A stretch of 64,000 nt of DNA, from NCBI RefSeq assembly GCF_001424645.1, contig NZ_LMQR01000001.1, positions 427,301-491,300 on the forward strand. The letters are read 5' to 3'. Below the pieces are notes generated by a model, which was not told where the DNA came from, made no database searches, and worked only from the letters and a program-made list of their open reading frames with translations. The DNA comes from Frigoribacterium sp. Leaf415 (GTDB lineage: Bacteria > Actinomycetota > Actinomycetes > Actinomycetales > Microbacteriaceae). Position 1 is the first letter of the stretch, and each line of letters opens with the position of its first letter. This document shows positions 38,967 to 50,871 of the stretch, piece after piece. The position numbers were made by a program, and so were the translations under genes.

Positions 38967-39667
38967 GGGGCCTCCGGGACGGAACGGTCGCGCGCCGGGG
39001 CGTACGCGGTGGGGGACGGGCGGACGACGCCGTCGACGGCATCGGTGAGGGAGTCAACGCCGTCGGCGACGGGGTATTCCGTCGAGCGGCCGGGGCGGGT
39101 CCCGGGACGCCCCAGGTCAGGCCAGCCCGGTCGCGCCACCCGCGCGTCGCCCGGTCGCAAGCGGGCCTTCCAGCAGAGGGGGTGGCCCCCGTCACGGTCG
39201 GGGTGGAGCCCCGGTCCGACACCCTGGTACGTGAAGCCCGTGCGACGGGCGACGGCGGCCGAGGCGTCGTTGCCGACGTAGCCCTCCCAGAAGAGTTCGC
39301 GCAGCCCGCCGGCACCGAAGGCCCAGTCGGCCACCAGGCCGAGGGCCTGGGTCATCAGGCCGTGACCCCGCGAGGCCGGGGCCGTCCAGAAGCCGACGTC
39401 GGAGGACCGGAGCCGCACGCTGATGACGCCCTCGAGCAGGCCGGACCCCGGGCGGCGCAGCCCCCAGGTGAACTCGCGCCCGGTGGCCCACCCGTCGTCC
39501 ACGATGCGACGCAGGAAGAACTCGGCGTCGGACCGTCCGTACGGGACGGGCACCGTGGTGAACCGCTGCAGCGTCTCGTCGCGGCAGGCGTCGACGATGG
39601 CCGGCACGTCGGCCGCGCTCGGCACCACCAACTCGAGGGTCGGTGACGCGAGCACGAACGGCAGCAC
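38963..39667 (-). CDS. GNAT N-acetyltransferase
   Basis: The product has 234 residues, of which about 165 form a RimJ/RimL-like GNAT domain: FTTVPVPYGRSDAEFFL near 38, DVGFWTAPASRGHGLMTQAL (acetyl-CoA site, R/Q-x-x-G-x-G/A type) and EGYVGNDASAAVARRTGF. The last ~60 residues are a Pro/Arg/Gly-rich tail with no fold. Targets could be a protein N-terminus or a small amine. GTG at 39667 starts two bases after the trpS stop, and its end overlaps ribD. Confidence 0.8.
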   Translation of the reverse strand: MLPFVLASPTLELVVPSAADVPAIVDACRDETLQRFTTVPVPYGRSDAEFFLRRIVDDGWATGREFTWGLRRPGSGLLEGVISVRLRSSDVGFWTAPASRGHGLMTQALGLVADWAFGAGGLRELFWEGYVGNDASAAVARRTGFTYQGVGPGLHPDRDGGHPLCWKARLRPGDARVARPGWPDLGRPGTRPGRSTEYPVADGVDSLTDAVDGVVRPSPTAYAPARDRSVPEAP

Positions 39668-39669
39668 GA

Positions 39670-42927
<3,258 letters not shown>

Positions 42928-42932
42928 TCACC

Positions 42933-44582
42933 GTGGCACTACAGGGCGTTGGCGTCGGACGTGGAGTGGCCGTCGGCCCCGTCAAGAAGATGCCCGATCC
43001 GCTGCCCGAGCCGGGCACCGACCCGCGCACGGCCGACGCGGCCCTCGAGTACGACGCCGTGCTCACCGCCCTGTCCGCCGTCGCCGCCGACCTCACGGCT
43101 CGGGGTGAGAAGGCCGGCGGCGAGGCGAAGGACGTCCTCGACGCCCAGTCGCTGATGGCCCAGGACCCGACCCTCACCGACGACGTCAAGGCCCGCATCG
43201 ACGACGGTCGCACCGGCGAACGCGCGGTGCACGAGGCGTTCGCGGCCTTCCAGGACCTCCTGATCGGCATGGGCGGCTACATGGCCGAGCGGGCCACCGA
43301 CCTCGGCGACGTGGCACAGCGCGTCATCGCCTCGCTGCGCGGCGTCCCCGCCCCGGGGGTGCCCGAGAGCGACACCCCGTTCGTCCTCGTCGCACCCGAC
43401 CTCGCGCCTGCCGACACCGCCCTGCTCGACCTCGACAAGGTGCTCGCGCTCGTCACGCGCGACGGCGGGCCCACGTCCCACACGGCGATCCTCGCCCGGT
43501 CCAAGTCGATCCCCGCGATCGTCGGGGTCACCGGTGCCCTCGACCTGGCCGACGGCACCGTCGTCGTGGCCGACGCCGCGAGCGGCGTCGTGACGGTCGA
43601 CCCCTCGGCCGACGAGGTCGCCGACGCCGAGAAGCGCATCGCCGACCGTGCGGCCGCGGCCGCCGCCCCGCTGACCGACGGTGCACTGGCCGACGGCCAC
43701 GCCGTCCCGCTGCTCGCCAACCTCGGCGCGCCGGCCGAGGCCGCAGGGGCGATCGAGCTGGGTGCCGAGGGCGTCGGCCTGTTCCGTACCGAGTTCCTCT
43801 TCCTCGGCAACTCCTCCGCGCCCACCGTCGAGAGCCAGACCGCGAGCTACACCGCACTGCTCGAGGCCTTCCCGGGCAAGAAGGTCGTCGTCCGCGCCCT
43901 CGACGCCGGCGCCGACAAGCCGCTCAGCTTCTTGAACGACGCCCACGAAGAGAATCCCGCCCTCGGCCTCCGCGGCCTCCGCGCCCTGCGCGTCAAGGAA
44001 GACATCCTGCGCGACCAGCTCAGCGCCCTCGCGGCGGCGCAGGCCGCCACCACCGCCGACCTCTGGGTGATGGCACCCATGGTCAGCGACGCCGAAGAGA
44101 CCGAGTACTTCGTCACCCTCGGTCGCGAACTCGGGCTGAAGACCGTCGGCGTGATGGCCGAGGTCCCCTCGCTCGCCGTGCTCGCCGACCAGATCTTCGC
44201 CAGCGCCGACTTCGTCAGCGTCGGCACGAACGACCTGACCCAGTACACGATGGCGGCCGACCGCATGCTCGGCTCCGTGGCCGCCTACCAGGACCCGTGG
44301 CACCCCGCCGTGCTGCGCCTGGTCAAGTCGCTCGGTGACGCCGGCGCGGCCGCGGGCAAGCCCGTCGGCATCTGCGGCGAGGCCGCGGCCGACCCGTTGC
44401 TGGCAGTCGTGCTCGTCGGGCTCGGGGCCACCACGCTCTCGATGACGCCGGCTGCGCTGGCCGACGTGCGTCTCGAGCTCTCGCGGTACACCCTCGACCA
44501 GGCTCGCGAACTCGCGACCGTTGCCGTCGCGGCGACCACCGCCGCGGGCGCCCGCCAGGCCGCCGAAGCCGCCACCGTCTGA
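42933..44582 (+). CDS. ptsI: PTS enzyme I (phosphoenolpyruvate-protein phosphotransferase)
   Basis: Takes phosphate from PEP and passes it to HPr, the entry point of all PTS sugar uptake. The product has 549 residues. The phospho-acceptor His183 is in GGPTSHTAILAR. GLFRTEFLF, the PEP-binding RALDAGADKPL and the catalytic Cys481 in GICGEAA follow. The GTG at 42933 has AGAGG seven bases upstream. HPr is not beside it. The EIIA and EIIB genes at 61.8-62.5 kb are its likely downstream partners. Confidence 0.96.
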   Translation: MALQGVGVGRGVAVGPVKKMPDPLPEPGTDPRTADAALEYDAVLTALSAVAADLTARGEKAGGEAKDVLDAQSLMAQDPTLTDDVKARIDDGRTGERAVHEAFAAFQDLLIGMGGYMAERATDLGDVAQRVIASLRGVPAPGVPESDTPFVLVAPDLAPADTALLDLDKVLALVTRDGGPTSHTAILARSKSIPAIVGVTGALDLADGTVVVADAASGVVTVDPSADEVADAEKRIADRAAAAAAPLTDGALADGHAVPLLANLGAPAEAAGAIELGAEGVGLFRTEFLFLGNSSAPTVESQTASYTALLEAFPGKKVVVRALDAGADKPLSFLNDAHEENPALGLRGLRALRVKEDILRDQLSALAAAQAATTADLWVMAPMVSDAEETEYFVTLGRELGLKTVGVMAEVPSLAVLADQIFASADFVSVGTNDLTQYTMAADRMLGSVAAYQDPWHPAVLRLVKSLGDAGAAAGKPVGICGEAAADPLLAVVLVGLGATTLSMTPAALADVRLELSRYTLDQARELATVAVAATTAAGARQAAEAATV

Positions 44583-44591
44583 CGCCCGGGC

Positions 44592-44617
44592 GGCGTCGGC
44601 CCTCGGGGGTCGACGCC
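44592..44617. terminator. Hairpin after ptsI
   Basis: GGCGTCG (44592-44598) pairs with CGACGCC (44611-44617); flanking CGGGC/GCCCG bases can extend it. It sits between converging genes. Confidence 0.5.
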
Positions 44618-44636
44618 GTCGGCCCGAGACTCGGCC

Positions 44637-45380
44637 TCAGCGCGGGACGATCTCCGCACGGCGTTCGTCGAGATGGTCCGCGAGTTCGCCCCAGGCGACG
44701 ACCACGTCGCGGAGCGCGCCGGCCGTGCTCTCGTCGAGCACGGACACGAGGCCGCGGGGATCGTCGACCAGCACGAGCGCGCTCGACCGCGACAGCACGG
44801 CGTACGACGACGACCGGTCGCCGACGGGTGCGTTCGTGCCGCGCAGCTCGAGGTGCAGGCGACCCGACGACCGCGTCAGGCGGGCCCGCACCGGGTCGCC
44901 GTCCGACGCGAAGAACTCTGCCAGCGCCTCCCGGTCGTCCGACAGGACGTCACGCTCCCACCCGTTCTCGGCGAGTCGTGAATCGGCGCCGGCCACGGAC
45001 TGCCAGAGGACGACCGACCTCTCGGTCGGGGAGGCTCCGGGGCGCAGGCCGAACCGCGCCTCCAGGTTGTCCGCGACGGCGGCGGCCACCGCCGCACGGT
45101 CAACCGACGGCGGTGGATCGAGCCGGTCCACCACGACCGTCACGACGGCGTCGAGTTCCCGCGGCCAGACCGACACCCGGGTCTCGTCGAGCAGGCGGTC
45201 GTGCTCGCCCGAGAGCAGGGTCTTCTCGACGAGCTCGTCGAGGCGGGCGAGGGCCCGACCGAGTTCGCGGTCGCCGGTGGGTCGCAGGGGTGGTCTCGTC
45301 CGCACGGCGGCGGCGAAGGCACGGCGGCGTTCGCGCTGGTCGTCGGGGCGTTCGCCGTTGCGGTACGGGCGTCGCCTCAC
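44637..45380 (-). CDS. Uncharacterised protein, translationally coupled to a leader peptide
   Basis: The product has 247 residues and I do not recognise it. It is charged and soluble, without signal or membrane segments: an Arg-rich start, a helical stretch DRELGRALARLDELVEKTLL near 38, and mixed strands later (RVSVWPRELDAVVTVVVDRL). The GTG at 45380 is chosen because it overlaps the stop of a short upstream frame with a good ribosome site (see 45377-45439); a longer frame exists but has no better start. It diverges from the DUF6177-like pair, so all three may be functionally linked. Confidence 0.6.
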   Translation of the reverse strand: MRRRPYRNGERPDDQRERRRAFAAAVRTRPPLRPTGDRELGRALARLDELVEKTLLSGEHDRLLDETRVSVWPRELDAVVTVVVDRLDPPPSVDRAAVAAAVADNLEARFGLRPGASPTERSVVLWQSVAGADSRLAENGWERDVLSDDREALAEFFASDGDPVRARLTRSSGRLHLELRGTNAPVGDRSSSYAVLSRSSALVLVDDPRGLVSVLDESTAGALRDVVVAWGELADHLDERRAEIVPR

Positions 45381-45439
45381 GAGATCGCTCGCGGGTCGGA
45401 CCGGCGGGGGCGTCGGTCGAGACGTCGGACGTCGTGCAT
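45377..45439 (-). CDS. 20-residue Arg-rich leader peptide
   Basis: ATG at 45439 follows GAGAGG with a good spacing and encodes [20 protein letters not shown], then TGA. The stop overlaps the GTG of the next gene (GTGA). Candidate -10 TAGGCT lies at 45479-45484 on the minus strand. Eight of 20 residues are Arg or Lys-like charge, so translation speed could set expression of the downstream gene. Too short to be sure it is translated. Confidence 0.4.
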   Translation of the reverse strand: MHDVRRLDRRPRRSDPRAIS

Positions 45440-45557
45440 GGCGTGCCTCTCGAGGGTCGATGGCGATGACGGGGACCAAGCCTAGGCCGCGAGGGCCGTC
45501 CCGGGCCGCGCTGGTCCGAGTCCGCCGTGCATCCGGTCGCGGCCGTGCGTCACGGAG

Positions 45558-45563
45558 CAGAAT
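45558..45563 (+). promoter_or_regulatory. -10 box for leaderless DUF6177-like mRNA
   Basis: CAGAAT, six bases, then the GTG at 45570; no Shine-Dalgarno. Confidence 0.4.
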
Positions 45564-45569
45564 CGACGG

Positions 45570-46706
45570 GTGGGCATCCCGATACGACATCCGATGGTCG
45601 ACGCGATCACGTCGCGCGCCGTCCGGGTCGACAGCAGGGCTCGCGTCGTCCGACTCAGTCGTCCGCTCGCGGACCTCCTCGGTCGACCCGCCACGGGCCG
45701 ACGTGTGGTCCTGGTGACCGGCGAACGGTCGCGCCTCACGGTCGGACTCCGGGCCGCGCTGGTCGCCGCCGGGGGAGTCTGGGCGATCCACGACGACAAG
45801 GGCCGTCTTCGTGACGGCCTCACGGGCGTGCCCTACGCCGACGTCGACGCCGCGGCCACCGAACCGGACGTCGCTGCCGCGGTTCCCGCCCTGGAGCCGC
45901 TGCCGATCATCGCCGACGCCGTGGACACCACGTGCCAGCTGACCGTCGACCTCACGGTGCTGCACCGGGCGTCACACGACACGAGCCTCGGAGGCGCTGT
46001 CGAGACCCTGGGAGCGGCCGTCTCGGGCTCCGTCCCGACCCGGTGGGGGACGACCGAGCCCCTCGGGCACGTCTGGGACTGCTGGGTCCTCACCCAGCAC
46101 GCGCGCCATCAGGCCCCCGAGACCGTCCGGGTGGTCGTCGAGGGGCCGCATCTCTCGGCGACGATCACCGCCCGGGTCACCGACCACGGCATCGAAGAGA
46201 CCACGGCGTTGACGGTCGACGTGACCGAGGGGTCGCTCGACGACGCGATCGCGCGACTGACCGACGCCCTCGGCCACATCGCCGAGTCGTCGCTGCCGAC
46301 CTTCGCCCTGGTCATCGCCCGCGAGGGCGAGTCCGACCGGTGCGTCCGGGCGGTCACCTACCCGCCGCCGAACCCGGTCGCGCTGCTGATCGGGGCGCCA
46401 TCCGTCCGGCGGCTCGGCCTCGAACGTTCCGCCCTCGACGCCGAACGGCCCGTCGTCGTGGTCGGCCGTCCTCGCCTCCCCGCTTTCGTCGTGCCCCTGG
46501 GTGACGCGGCCACCTCGGGCTGGAACGCCCTCCACCGCACCCTCGAGGCCGTGGGCCCCGAGCGGCTCGCCCAGCTCGTCGCCAGCCCGCTGCTCCAGGC
46601 GTGGGAGGAAGACCTCCACGAACTCGACCTGCTGCACGAGAGCTCGACCGAGACCGCGGCCGAGACCGAGACCGAGATCGAGCGTCCGGCCGAGGACGAG
46701 GCCTGA
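45570..46706 (+). CDS. DUF6177-like protein (larger part)
   Basis: The product has 378 residues. RRVVLVTGERSRLTVGLRAA, AAGGVWAIHDDKGRLRDGLTG, SGSVPTRWGTTEPLGHVWD and PPNPVALLIGAPSVRRLGLE recall, from memory, the C-terminal part of actinobacterial DUF6177 proteins, some of which lie near type VII secretion genes. There is no signal or membrane segment; the tail is Glu/Thr-rich (ETAAETETEIE). The second gene overlaps its stop. Family assignment is tentative and I know no function. Confidence 0.6.
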   Translation: MGIPIRHPMVDAITSRAVRVDSRARVVRLSRPLADLLGRPATGRRVVLVTGERSRLTVGLRAALVAAGGVWAIHDDKGRLRDGLTGVPYADVDAAATEPDVAAAVPALEPLPIIADAVDTTCQLTVDLTVLHRASHDTSLGGAVETLGAAVSGSVPTRWGTTEPLGHVWDCWVLTQHARHQAPETVRVVVEGPHLSATITARVTDHGIEETTALTVDVTEGSLDDAIARLTDALGHIAESSLPTFALVIAREGESDRCVRAVTYPPPNPVALLIGAPSVRRLGLERSALDAERPVVVVGRPRLPAFVVPLGDAATSGWNALHRTLEAVGPERLAQLVASPLLQAWEEDLHELDLLHESSTETAAETETEIERPAEDEA

Positions 46707-47053
46707 TGCCGCGCGACATCACCATCCTGAGTCCGCACGTGTACGACCAGCTCGATCTCGCCACCGCGGCCCACGCGGTCGACGGGTCGCTCGGCGTGCG
46801 TGAGATCGACGGCGGCGACGCACTCCAGGTGTTCGCGGTGGGCGGCGTGCCCTTGCTCACCGTCTACCAGGCGGCGGAGCTGACCGAGGCGGGCGAGCTC
46901 GAACGCCTGCTGCCCGATCCGCCCTCGGTGCGCCTCCCGGTGTTCTGGATCGACGCCGTCGCCCCGATGGGCGACGAGGGCGAGACGGGAGTGTCGGTCG
47001 CGCTGCGCCTCGCTCTCGGCCTCGAGGCCGCGTGCATCGTCGAGGACGACTGA
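46706..47053 (+). CDS. Small partner protein, DUF6177 N-part-like
   Basis: The product has 115 residues. Its ATG shares a base with the preceding stop (TGATG). DITILSPHVYDQLDLATAAH and FAVGGVPLLTVYQAAELTEA followed by SVRLPVFWIDAVAPMGDEG resemble what I remember as the N-terminal part of DUF6177 proteins. If so, the two halves are separate genes here and in swapped order. No membrane segment. Function unknown. Confidence 0.65.
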   Translation: MPRDITILSPHVYDQLDLATAAHAVDGSLGVREIDGGDALQVFAVGGVPLLTVYQAAELTEAGELERLLPDPPSVRLPVFWIDAVAPMGDEGETGVSVALRLALGLEAACIVEDD

Positions 47054-47091
47054 CCGGGCCGACGCTCGTCCACGGGCCGTCACGACCCGTG

Positions 47092-47140
47092 GCACGAGAA
47101 GAGGGCCCGACCACCAGGTGGTCGGGCCCTCTTCTCGTGC
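47092..47140. terminator. Strong two-way terminator before sdhB
   Basis: A perfect 24-bp inverted repeat (arms 47092-47115 and 47117-47140) starting GCACGAGAAGAGGGCCCGAC. The right arm contains CCTCTTCTCG. It separates converging transcription of the DUF6177-like pair and the sdh operon. Confidence 0.85.
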
Positions 47141-47155
47141 GTCGGTGCTTCGCTG

Positions 47156-47911
47156 TCAGGCGCGACCGCGCAGAACGGCCTGCTTGACCTCGGCGATGGC
47201 CTGGGTCACCTGGATGCCTCGCGGGCAGGCCTCGGTGCAGTTGAACGTGGTGCGGCAGCGCCAGACACCCTCTTTGTCGTTGAGGATGTCGAGGCGGACC
47301 TGGGCGCCCTCGTCGCGCGAGTCGAAGATGAAGCGGTGCGCGTTGACGATCGCCGCCGGGCCGAAGTACTGCCCGTCGGTCCAGAACACGGGGCAGCTCG
47401 ACGTGCACGCGGCGCAGAGGATGCACTTCGTCGTGTCGTCGAAACGCTCGCGCTGGGTGGCGCTCTGCAGGCGCTCCTTCTCGGGCTTCGACGACGCCAT
47501 CAGGAACGGCTGGATCTCGCGGTACGACTGGAAGAAGGGCTCCATGTCGACGACGAGGTCCTTCTCGAGCGGCAGGCCCTTGATGGCCTCGACGTAGATC
47601 GGCTGCGAGATGTCGAGGTCCTTGATCAGGGTCTTGCAGGCCAGCCGGTTGCGACCGTTGATGCGCATCGCGTCCGAGCCGCAGACGCCGTGGGCGCACG
47701 AGCGGCGGAAGGTCAGCGAGCCGTCCTGCTCCCACTTGATCTGGTGCAGGGCGTCGAGCACGCGGTCGGTCGGCAGCACCTGGACGTCGAAGTCCTGCCA
47801 GCGGGGCTCGTCGTCGACCTCGGGGTCGAAACGACGGATGATCAGCGTGGCCGTGAACGTGGGGACGGCGTCGGAGCCCTGGGGCTTGTTCTCGAGGACA
47901 GCGGTGCTCAT
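47156..47911 (-). CDS. sdhB: Succinate dehydrogenase iron-sulfur subunit
   Basis: Carries electrons from FAD to quinone through three clusters. The product has 251 residues. The [2Fe-2S] site is SCAHGVCGSDAMRINGRNRL with a following Cys; CILCAACTSSCP and CRTTFNCTEACPRGI bind the [4Fe-4S] and [3Fe-4S] clusters. The ATG at 47911 starts one base after the sdhA stop. It is the last gene of sdhCDAB and is followed by a strong terminator. Confidence 0.97.
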   Translation of the reverse strand: MSTAVLENKPQGSDAVPTFTATLIIRRFDPEVDDEPRWQDFDVQVLPTDRVLDALHQIKWEQDGSLTFRRSCAHGVCGSDAMRINGRNRLACKTLIKDLDISQPIYVEAIKGLPLEKDLVVDMEPFFQSYREIQPFLMASSKPEKERLQSATQRERFDDTTKCILCAACTSSCPVFWTDGQYFGPAAIVNAHRFIFDSRDEGAQVRLDILNDKEGVWRCRTTFNCTEACPRGIQVTQAIAEVKQAVLRGRA

Positions 47912-47912
47912 G

Positions 47913-49721
47913 TCAGTACTTCCGTTCCATCGGCTGGTAGTTCGTGATCACGACGGGCTTGGTGTCGAGCCGGATGTGGTCACCGGCCAACGACGAGTGG
48001 GCGTCGCCGGTCAGGTAGGCCATCGTGTGGACGAGCCAGTTCTCGTCGTCGCGGGTGGGGTAGTCCTCACGGAAGTGTCCGCCGCGGCTCTCTTGACGCG
48101 AGCGTGCCGAGTAGACGACGACCTCGGCGAGGTCGAGCAGGAAGCCCAGCTCGATCGCCTCGAGCAGGTCGGTGTTGAAGCGCTTGCCCTTGTCCTGCAC
48201 CGAGATGTTCTTGAACCGCTCGCGCAGGTCGGCGATCACGTGGGTGACCTCGTCGAGCGTCTCTTCCGTACGGAAGACCTGGGCGTTCCGGTCCATGCTG
48301 TCCTGCAGCTCTTTGCGCAGCGTCGCGATGCGCTCGGTGCCCGTGGCGTTGCGGACGTCCTCGACGAGACCGCGCACGAAGCCGGCGGGGTCTGCCGGCA
48401 GGGGCACGAACGGGGCGTCCTTCACGTACTCGACCGCGTTGTTGCCGGCCCGCTTGCCGAAGACGTTGATGTCGAGCAGCGAGTTGGTGCCGAGGCGGTT
48501 CGATCCGTGGACGCTGACGCAGGCGCACTCGCCGGCGGCGTAGAGGCCCGGCACGACCGTGGTGTTGTCGCGCAACACCTCGGCCTTGACGTTCGTCGGG
48601 ATGCCGCCCATGGCGTAGTGGGCGGTCGGCAGCACGGGCACGGGCTCGGTGTAGGGCTCGACGCCGAGGTAGGTGCGCGCGAACTCGGTGATGTCGGGCA
48701 GCTTGGCGTCGATCACGGCCGGGTCGAGGTGCGTGATGTCGAGGTAGACGTAGTCCTTGTGCGGCCCCGCGCCCCGGCCCTCGCGGATCTCGGTGGCCAT
48801 GCAGCGCGCCACGATGTCGCGGGGCGCCAGGTCTTTGATGGTGGGGGCGTAGCGCTCCATGAAGCGCTCGCCCTCGCTGTTGCGCAGGATGGCACCCTCA
48901 CCACGAGCGGCTTCGCTCAACAGGATTCCGAGCCCGGCGAGGCCGGTCGGGTGGAACTGGAAGAACTCCATGTCCTCGAGCGGCAGGCCCTTGCGCCAGA
49001 TGATGCCCACGCCGTCGCCCGTGAGGGTGTGCGCGTTCGACGTCGTCTTGTAGATCTTGCCGAAGCCACCGGTGGCGAAGATGACGGCCTTGCCCTGGAA
49101 CACGTGCAGGTCACCGGTCGAGAGCTCGTAGGCGATGACACCGGCCGGGCGCTCCTCGCCGTCGATCTCTCCCATGATGAGGTCGAGGACGTAGAACTCG
49201 TTGAAGAAGTTGATGCCGTGCTTGACGCAGTTCTGGTACAGGGTCTGGAGGATCATGTGCCCGGTGCGGTCGGCGGCGTAGCAGGCCCGCCGGACGGGGT
49301 TCTTGCCGTGCTCGGCCGTGTGGCCGCCGAATCGGCGCTGGTCGATCTTGCCCTCGGGTGTGCGGTTGAACGGCAGACCCATGTTCTCGAGGTCGAGGAC
49401 GGCGTCGATCGCCTCTTTGGCGAGGATCTCGGCGGCGTCCTGGTCGACGAGGTAGTCGCCGCCCTTGACGGTGTCGAAGGTGTGCCACTCCCAGTTGTCG
49501 TCCTCGACGTTGGCGAGGGCCGCAGCCATGCCGCCCTGGGCCGCACCGGTGTGCGAACGGGTCGGGTACAGCTTCGAGATCACCGCGGTGCTGGCGTTCG
49601 GGCCGGCCTCGATGGCCGCCCTCATGCCCGCACCCCCGGCCCCGACGATGACGATGTCGTGCTGGTGGTAGTGGACGCCGTCGACGACGGTGCTGGCGGG
49701 GGCGGGGGAGGGTGTGGTCAC
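47913..49721 (-). CDS. sdhA: Succinate dehydrogenase flavoprotein subunit
   Basis: Oxidises succinate to fumarate on the inner membrane face. The product has 602 residues. [15 protein letters not shown] binds [17 protein letters not shown] contains the region of the covalent flavin His, and [14 protein letters not shown] motif (written [19 protein letters not shown]) and [18 protein letters not shown] hold active-site His and Arg residues. The GTG start at 49721 has GGAAAGAA upstream. Confidence 0.97.
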   Translation of the reverse strand: MTTPSPAPASTVVDGVHYHQHDIVIVGAGGAGMRAAIEAGPNASTAVISKLYPTRSHTGAAQGGMAAALANVEDDNWEWHTFDTVKGGDYLVDQDAAEILAKEAIDAVLDLENMGLPFNRTPEGKIDQRRFGGHTAEHGKNPVRRACYAADRTGHMILQTLYQNCVKHGINFFNEFYVLDLIMGEIDGEERPAGVIAYELSTGDLHVFQGKAVIFATGGFGKIYKTTSNAHTLTGDGVGIIWRKGLPLEDMEFFQFHPTGLAGLGILLSEAARGEGAILRNSEGERFMERYAPTIKDLAPRDIVARCMATEIREGRGAGPHKDYVYLDITHLDPAVIDAKLPDITEFARTYLGVEPYTEPVPVLPTAHYAMGGIPTNVKAEVLRDNTTVVPGLYAAGECACVSVHGSNRLGTNSLLDINVFGKRAGNNAVEYVKDAPFVPLPADPAGFVRGLVEDVRNATGTERIATLRKELQDSMDRNAQVFRTEETLDEVTHVIADLRERFKNISVQDKGKRFNTDLLEAIELGFLLDLAEVVVYSARSRQESRGGHFREDYPTRDDENWLVHTMAYLTGDAHSSLAGDHIRLDTKPVVITNYQPMERKY

Positions 49722-49779
49722 GGTTCTTTCCGGTGGGGGACGTGCGGCCGGGGGCCGGAGTGGACGGTGGGCCGGGTGG

Positions 49780-50229
49780 CTAGCCGGCGGTGCAGAACGA
49801 CGGCAGCAGGTCGGCCGGGGCGTTCGCGGGGCACGGGTCGAACGTGTAGATCACGAGCGTGCCGAGGACGAGCAGGACCACCGTCGACACGAGCAGCGTG
49901 ACGAGCAGCACCTTGCGCACCGTCGGCTTCGACACGTAGTCGTTGACGATCGTGCGCATGCCGTTCGTGCCGTGGATCAGCGCGAGCCAGAGGAGGAGGG
50001 TGTCGTAGACCTGCCAGAACGGGCTGGCCCACTTGCCCGCCACGAAGGCGAAGTCGATGGCCTTGACGCCGCCCTCGCTCGCGAGCAGGTTGATGAACAG
50101 GTGGCCGAACACGAGCACGACGAGCAGCAGGCCGCTGGCGCGCATGTAGATCCAGCCCCACTTCTCGTAGTTGGTGGAGCGTTGGGCCGCGCGGGCGGAG
50201 CGCGGGGCTTCGACGGTCTGGGTGGTCAT
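49780..50229 (-). CDS. sdhD: Succinate dehydrogenase membrane anchor subunit
   Basis: The product has 149 residues with three membrane helices. [20 protein letters not shown] carries a likely haem-ligand His, and [17 protein letters not shown] follows. The C-terminus has two Cys (DPCPANAP and SFCTAG). It begins four bases after the sdhC stop and lies 58 bases before sdhA. Confidence 0.92.
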   Translation of the reverse strand: MTTQTVEAPRSARAAQRSTNYEKWGWIYMRASGLLLVVLVFGHLFINLLASEGGVKAIDFAFVAGKWASPFWQVYDTLLLWLALIHGTNGMRTIVNDYVSKPTVRKVLLVTLLVSTVVLLVLGTLVIYTFDPCPANAPADLLPSFCTAG

Positions 50230-50233
50230 GGCT

Positions 50234-50686
50234 CTACTCCGAGAAGACGTTCATCAGGTGGCGCGGCGCGAAACCGGCGAACAGGACCACGGCGAGGCCG
50301 ATGACGATCCAGAACATGACGCGCTGGTACTTGGTGCCCGGGCCCCAGAAGTCGATCAGGATGATCCGCAGGCCGTTGAGGGCGTGGAAGAGGATCGCCG
50401 CCACGAGGCCGGTCTCGCCGAGCCCCATGATCGGGTTCTTGTAGGTGCCGATCACCGCGTTGTAGGCCTCGGGGCTGATCCGGACGAGGGCGGTGTCGAG
50501 GATGTGCACCAGCAGGAAGAAGTAGATGCTCACGCCGGTGATGCGGTGCAGCACCCACGACCACATGCCCTCACGACCCCGGTAGAGGGTGCCGGCGATC
50601 TTCCCGGGCGCCTTGGGCGCGCTGATCTTCGGTGCACCCGGTCTGCCTGCCGGTGATGCGACCGTTCCCGTCGACTGCTCGGCCAT
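50234..50686 (-). CDS. sdhC: Succinate dehydrogenase cytochrome b556 subunit
   Basis: The product has 150 residues with three membrane helices. WSWVLHRITGVSIYFFLLVH near 45 and LFHALNGLRIILIDFWGPGT near 98 are the family motifs, with haem-ligand and quinone-site residues. The ATG at 50686 is chosen: AGGAG is eight bases upstream, whereas a GTG at 50692 is only two bases from it. First gene of sdhCDAB. Confidence 0.93.
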   Translation of the reverse strand: MAEQSTGTVASPAGRPGAPKISAPKAPGKIAGTLYRGREGMWSWVLHRITGVSIYFFLLVHILDTALVRISPEAYNAVIGTYKNPIMGLGETGLVAAILFHALNGLRIILIDFWGPGTKYQRVMFWIVIGLAVVLFAGFAPRHLMNVFSE

Positions 50687-50763
50687 GAGCACTTCTCCTC
50701 GCGGATGGGGCGGACGACGCTCTCGCTCGGTCGGTACGAGGGACAGCCGTGTCCGCTGGTGGC

Positions 50764-50786
50764 GTTCTCAGAACCTGTTCAGTCTA
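50764..50786 (-). promoter_or_regulatory. sdh promoter with nested GAAC/GTTC dyads
   Basis: Minus-strand TAGACT (50781-50786) is a good -10 box; transcription would start near 50774, giving a leader of about 88 bases. Right at that point, GTTCTCAGAAC (50764-50774) and GAACCTGTTC (50771-50780) form two overlapping palindromes that share a half site. This is a candidate operator for a repressor of sdh. Confidence 0.45.
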
Positions 50787-50871
50787 TGTTCCCGCCGAGC
50801 GGGGCCGCCGCCCCGCCCCGCCGAAGTCGTTCGACGTCGAGACAAGACGGACCCGTCGGCCCGCACCGCGA

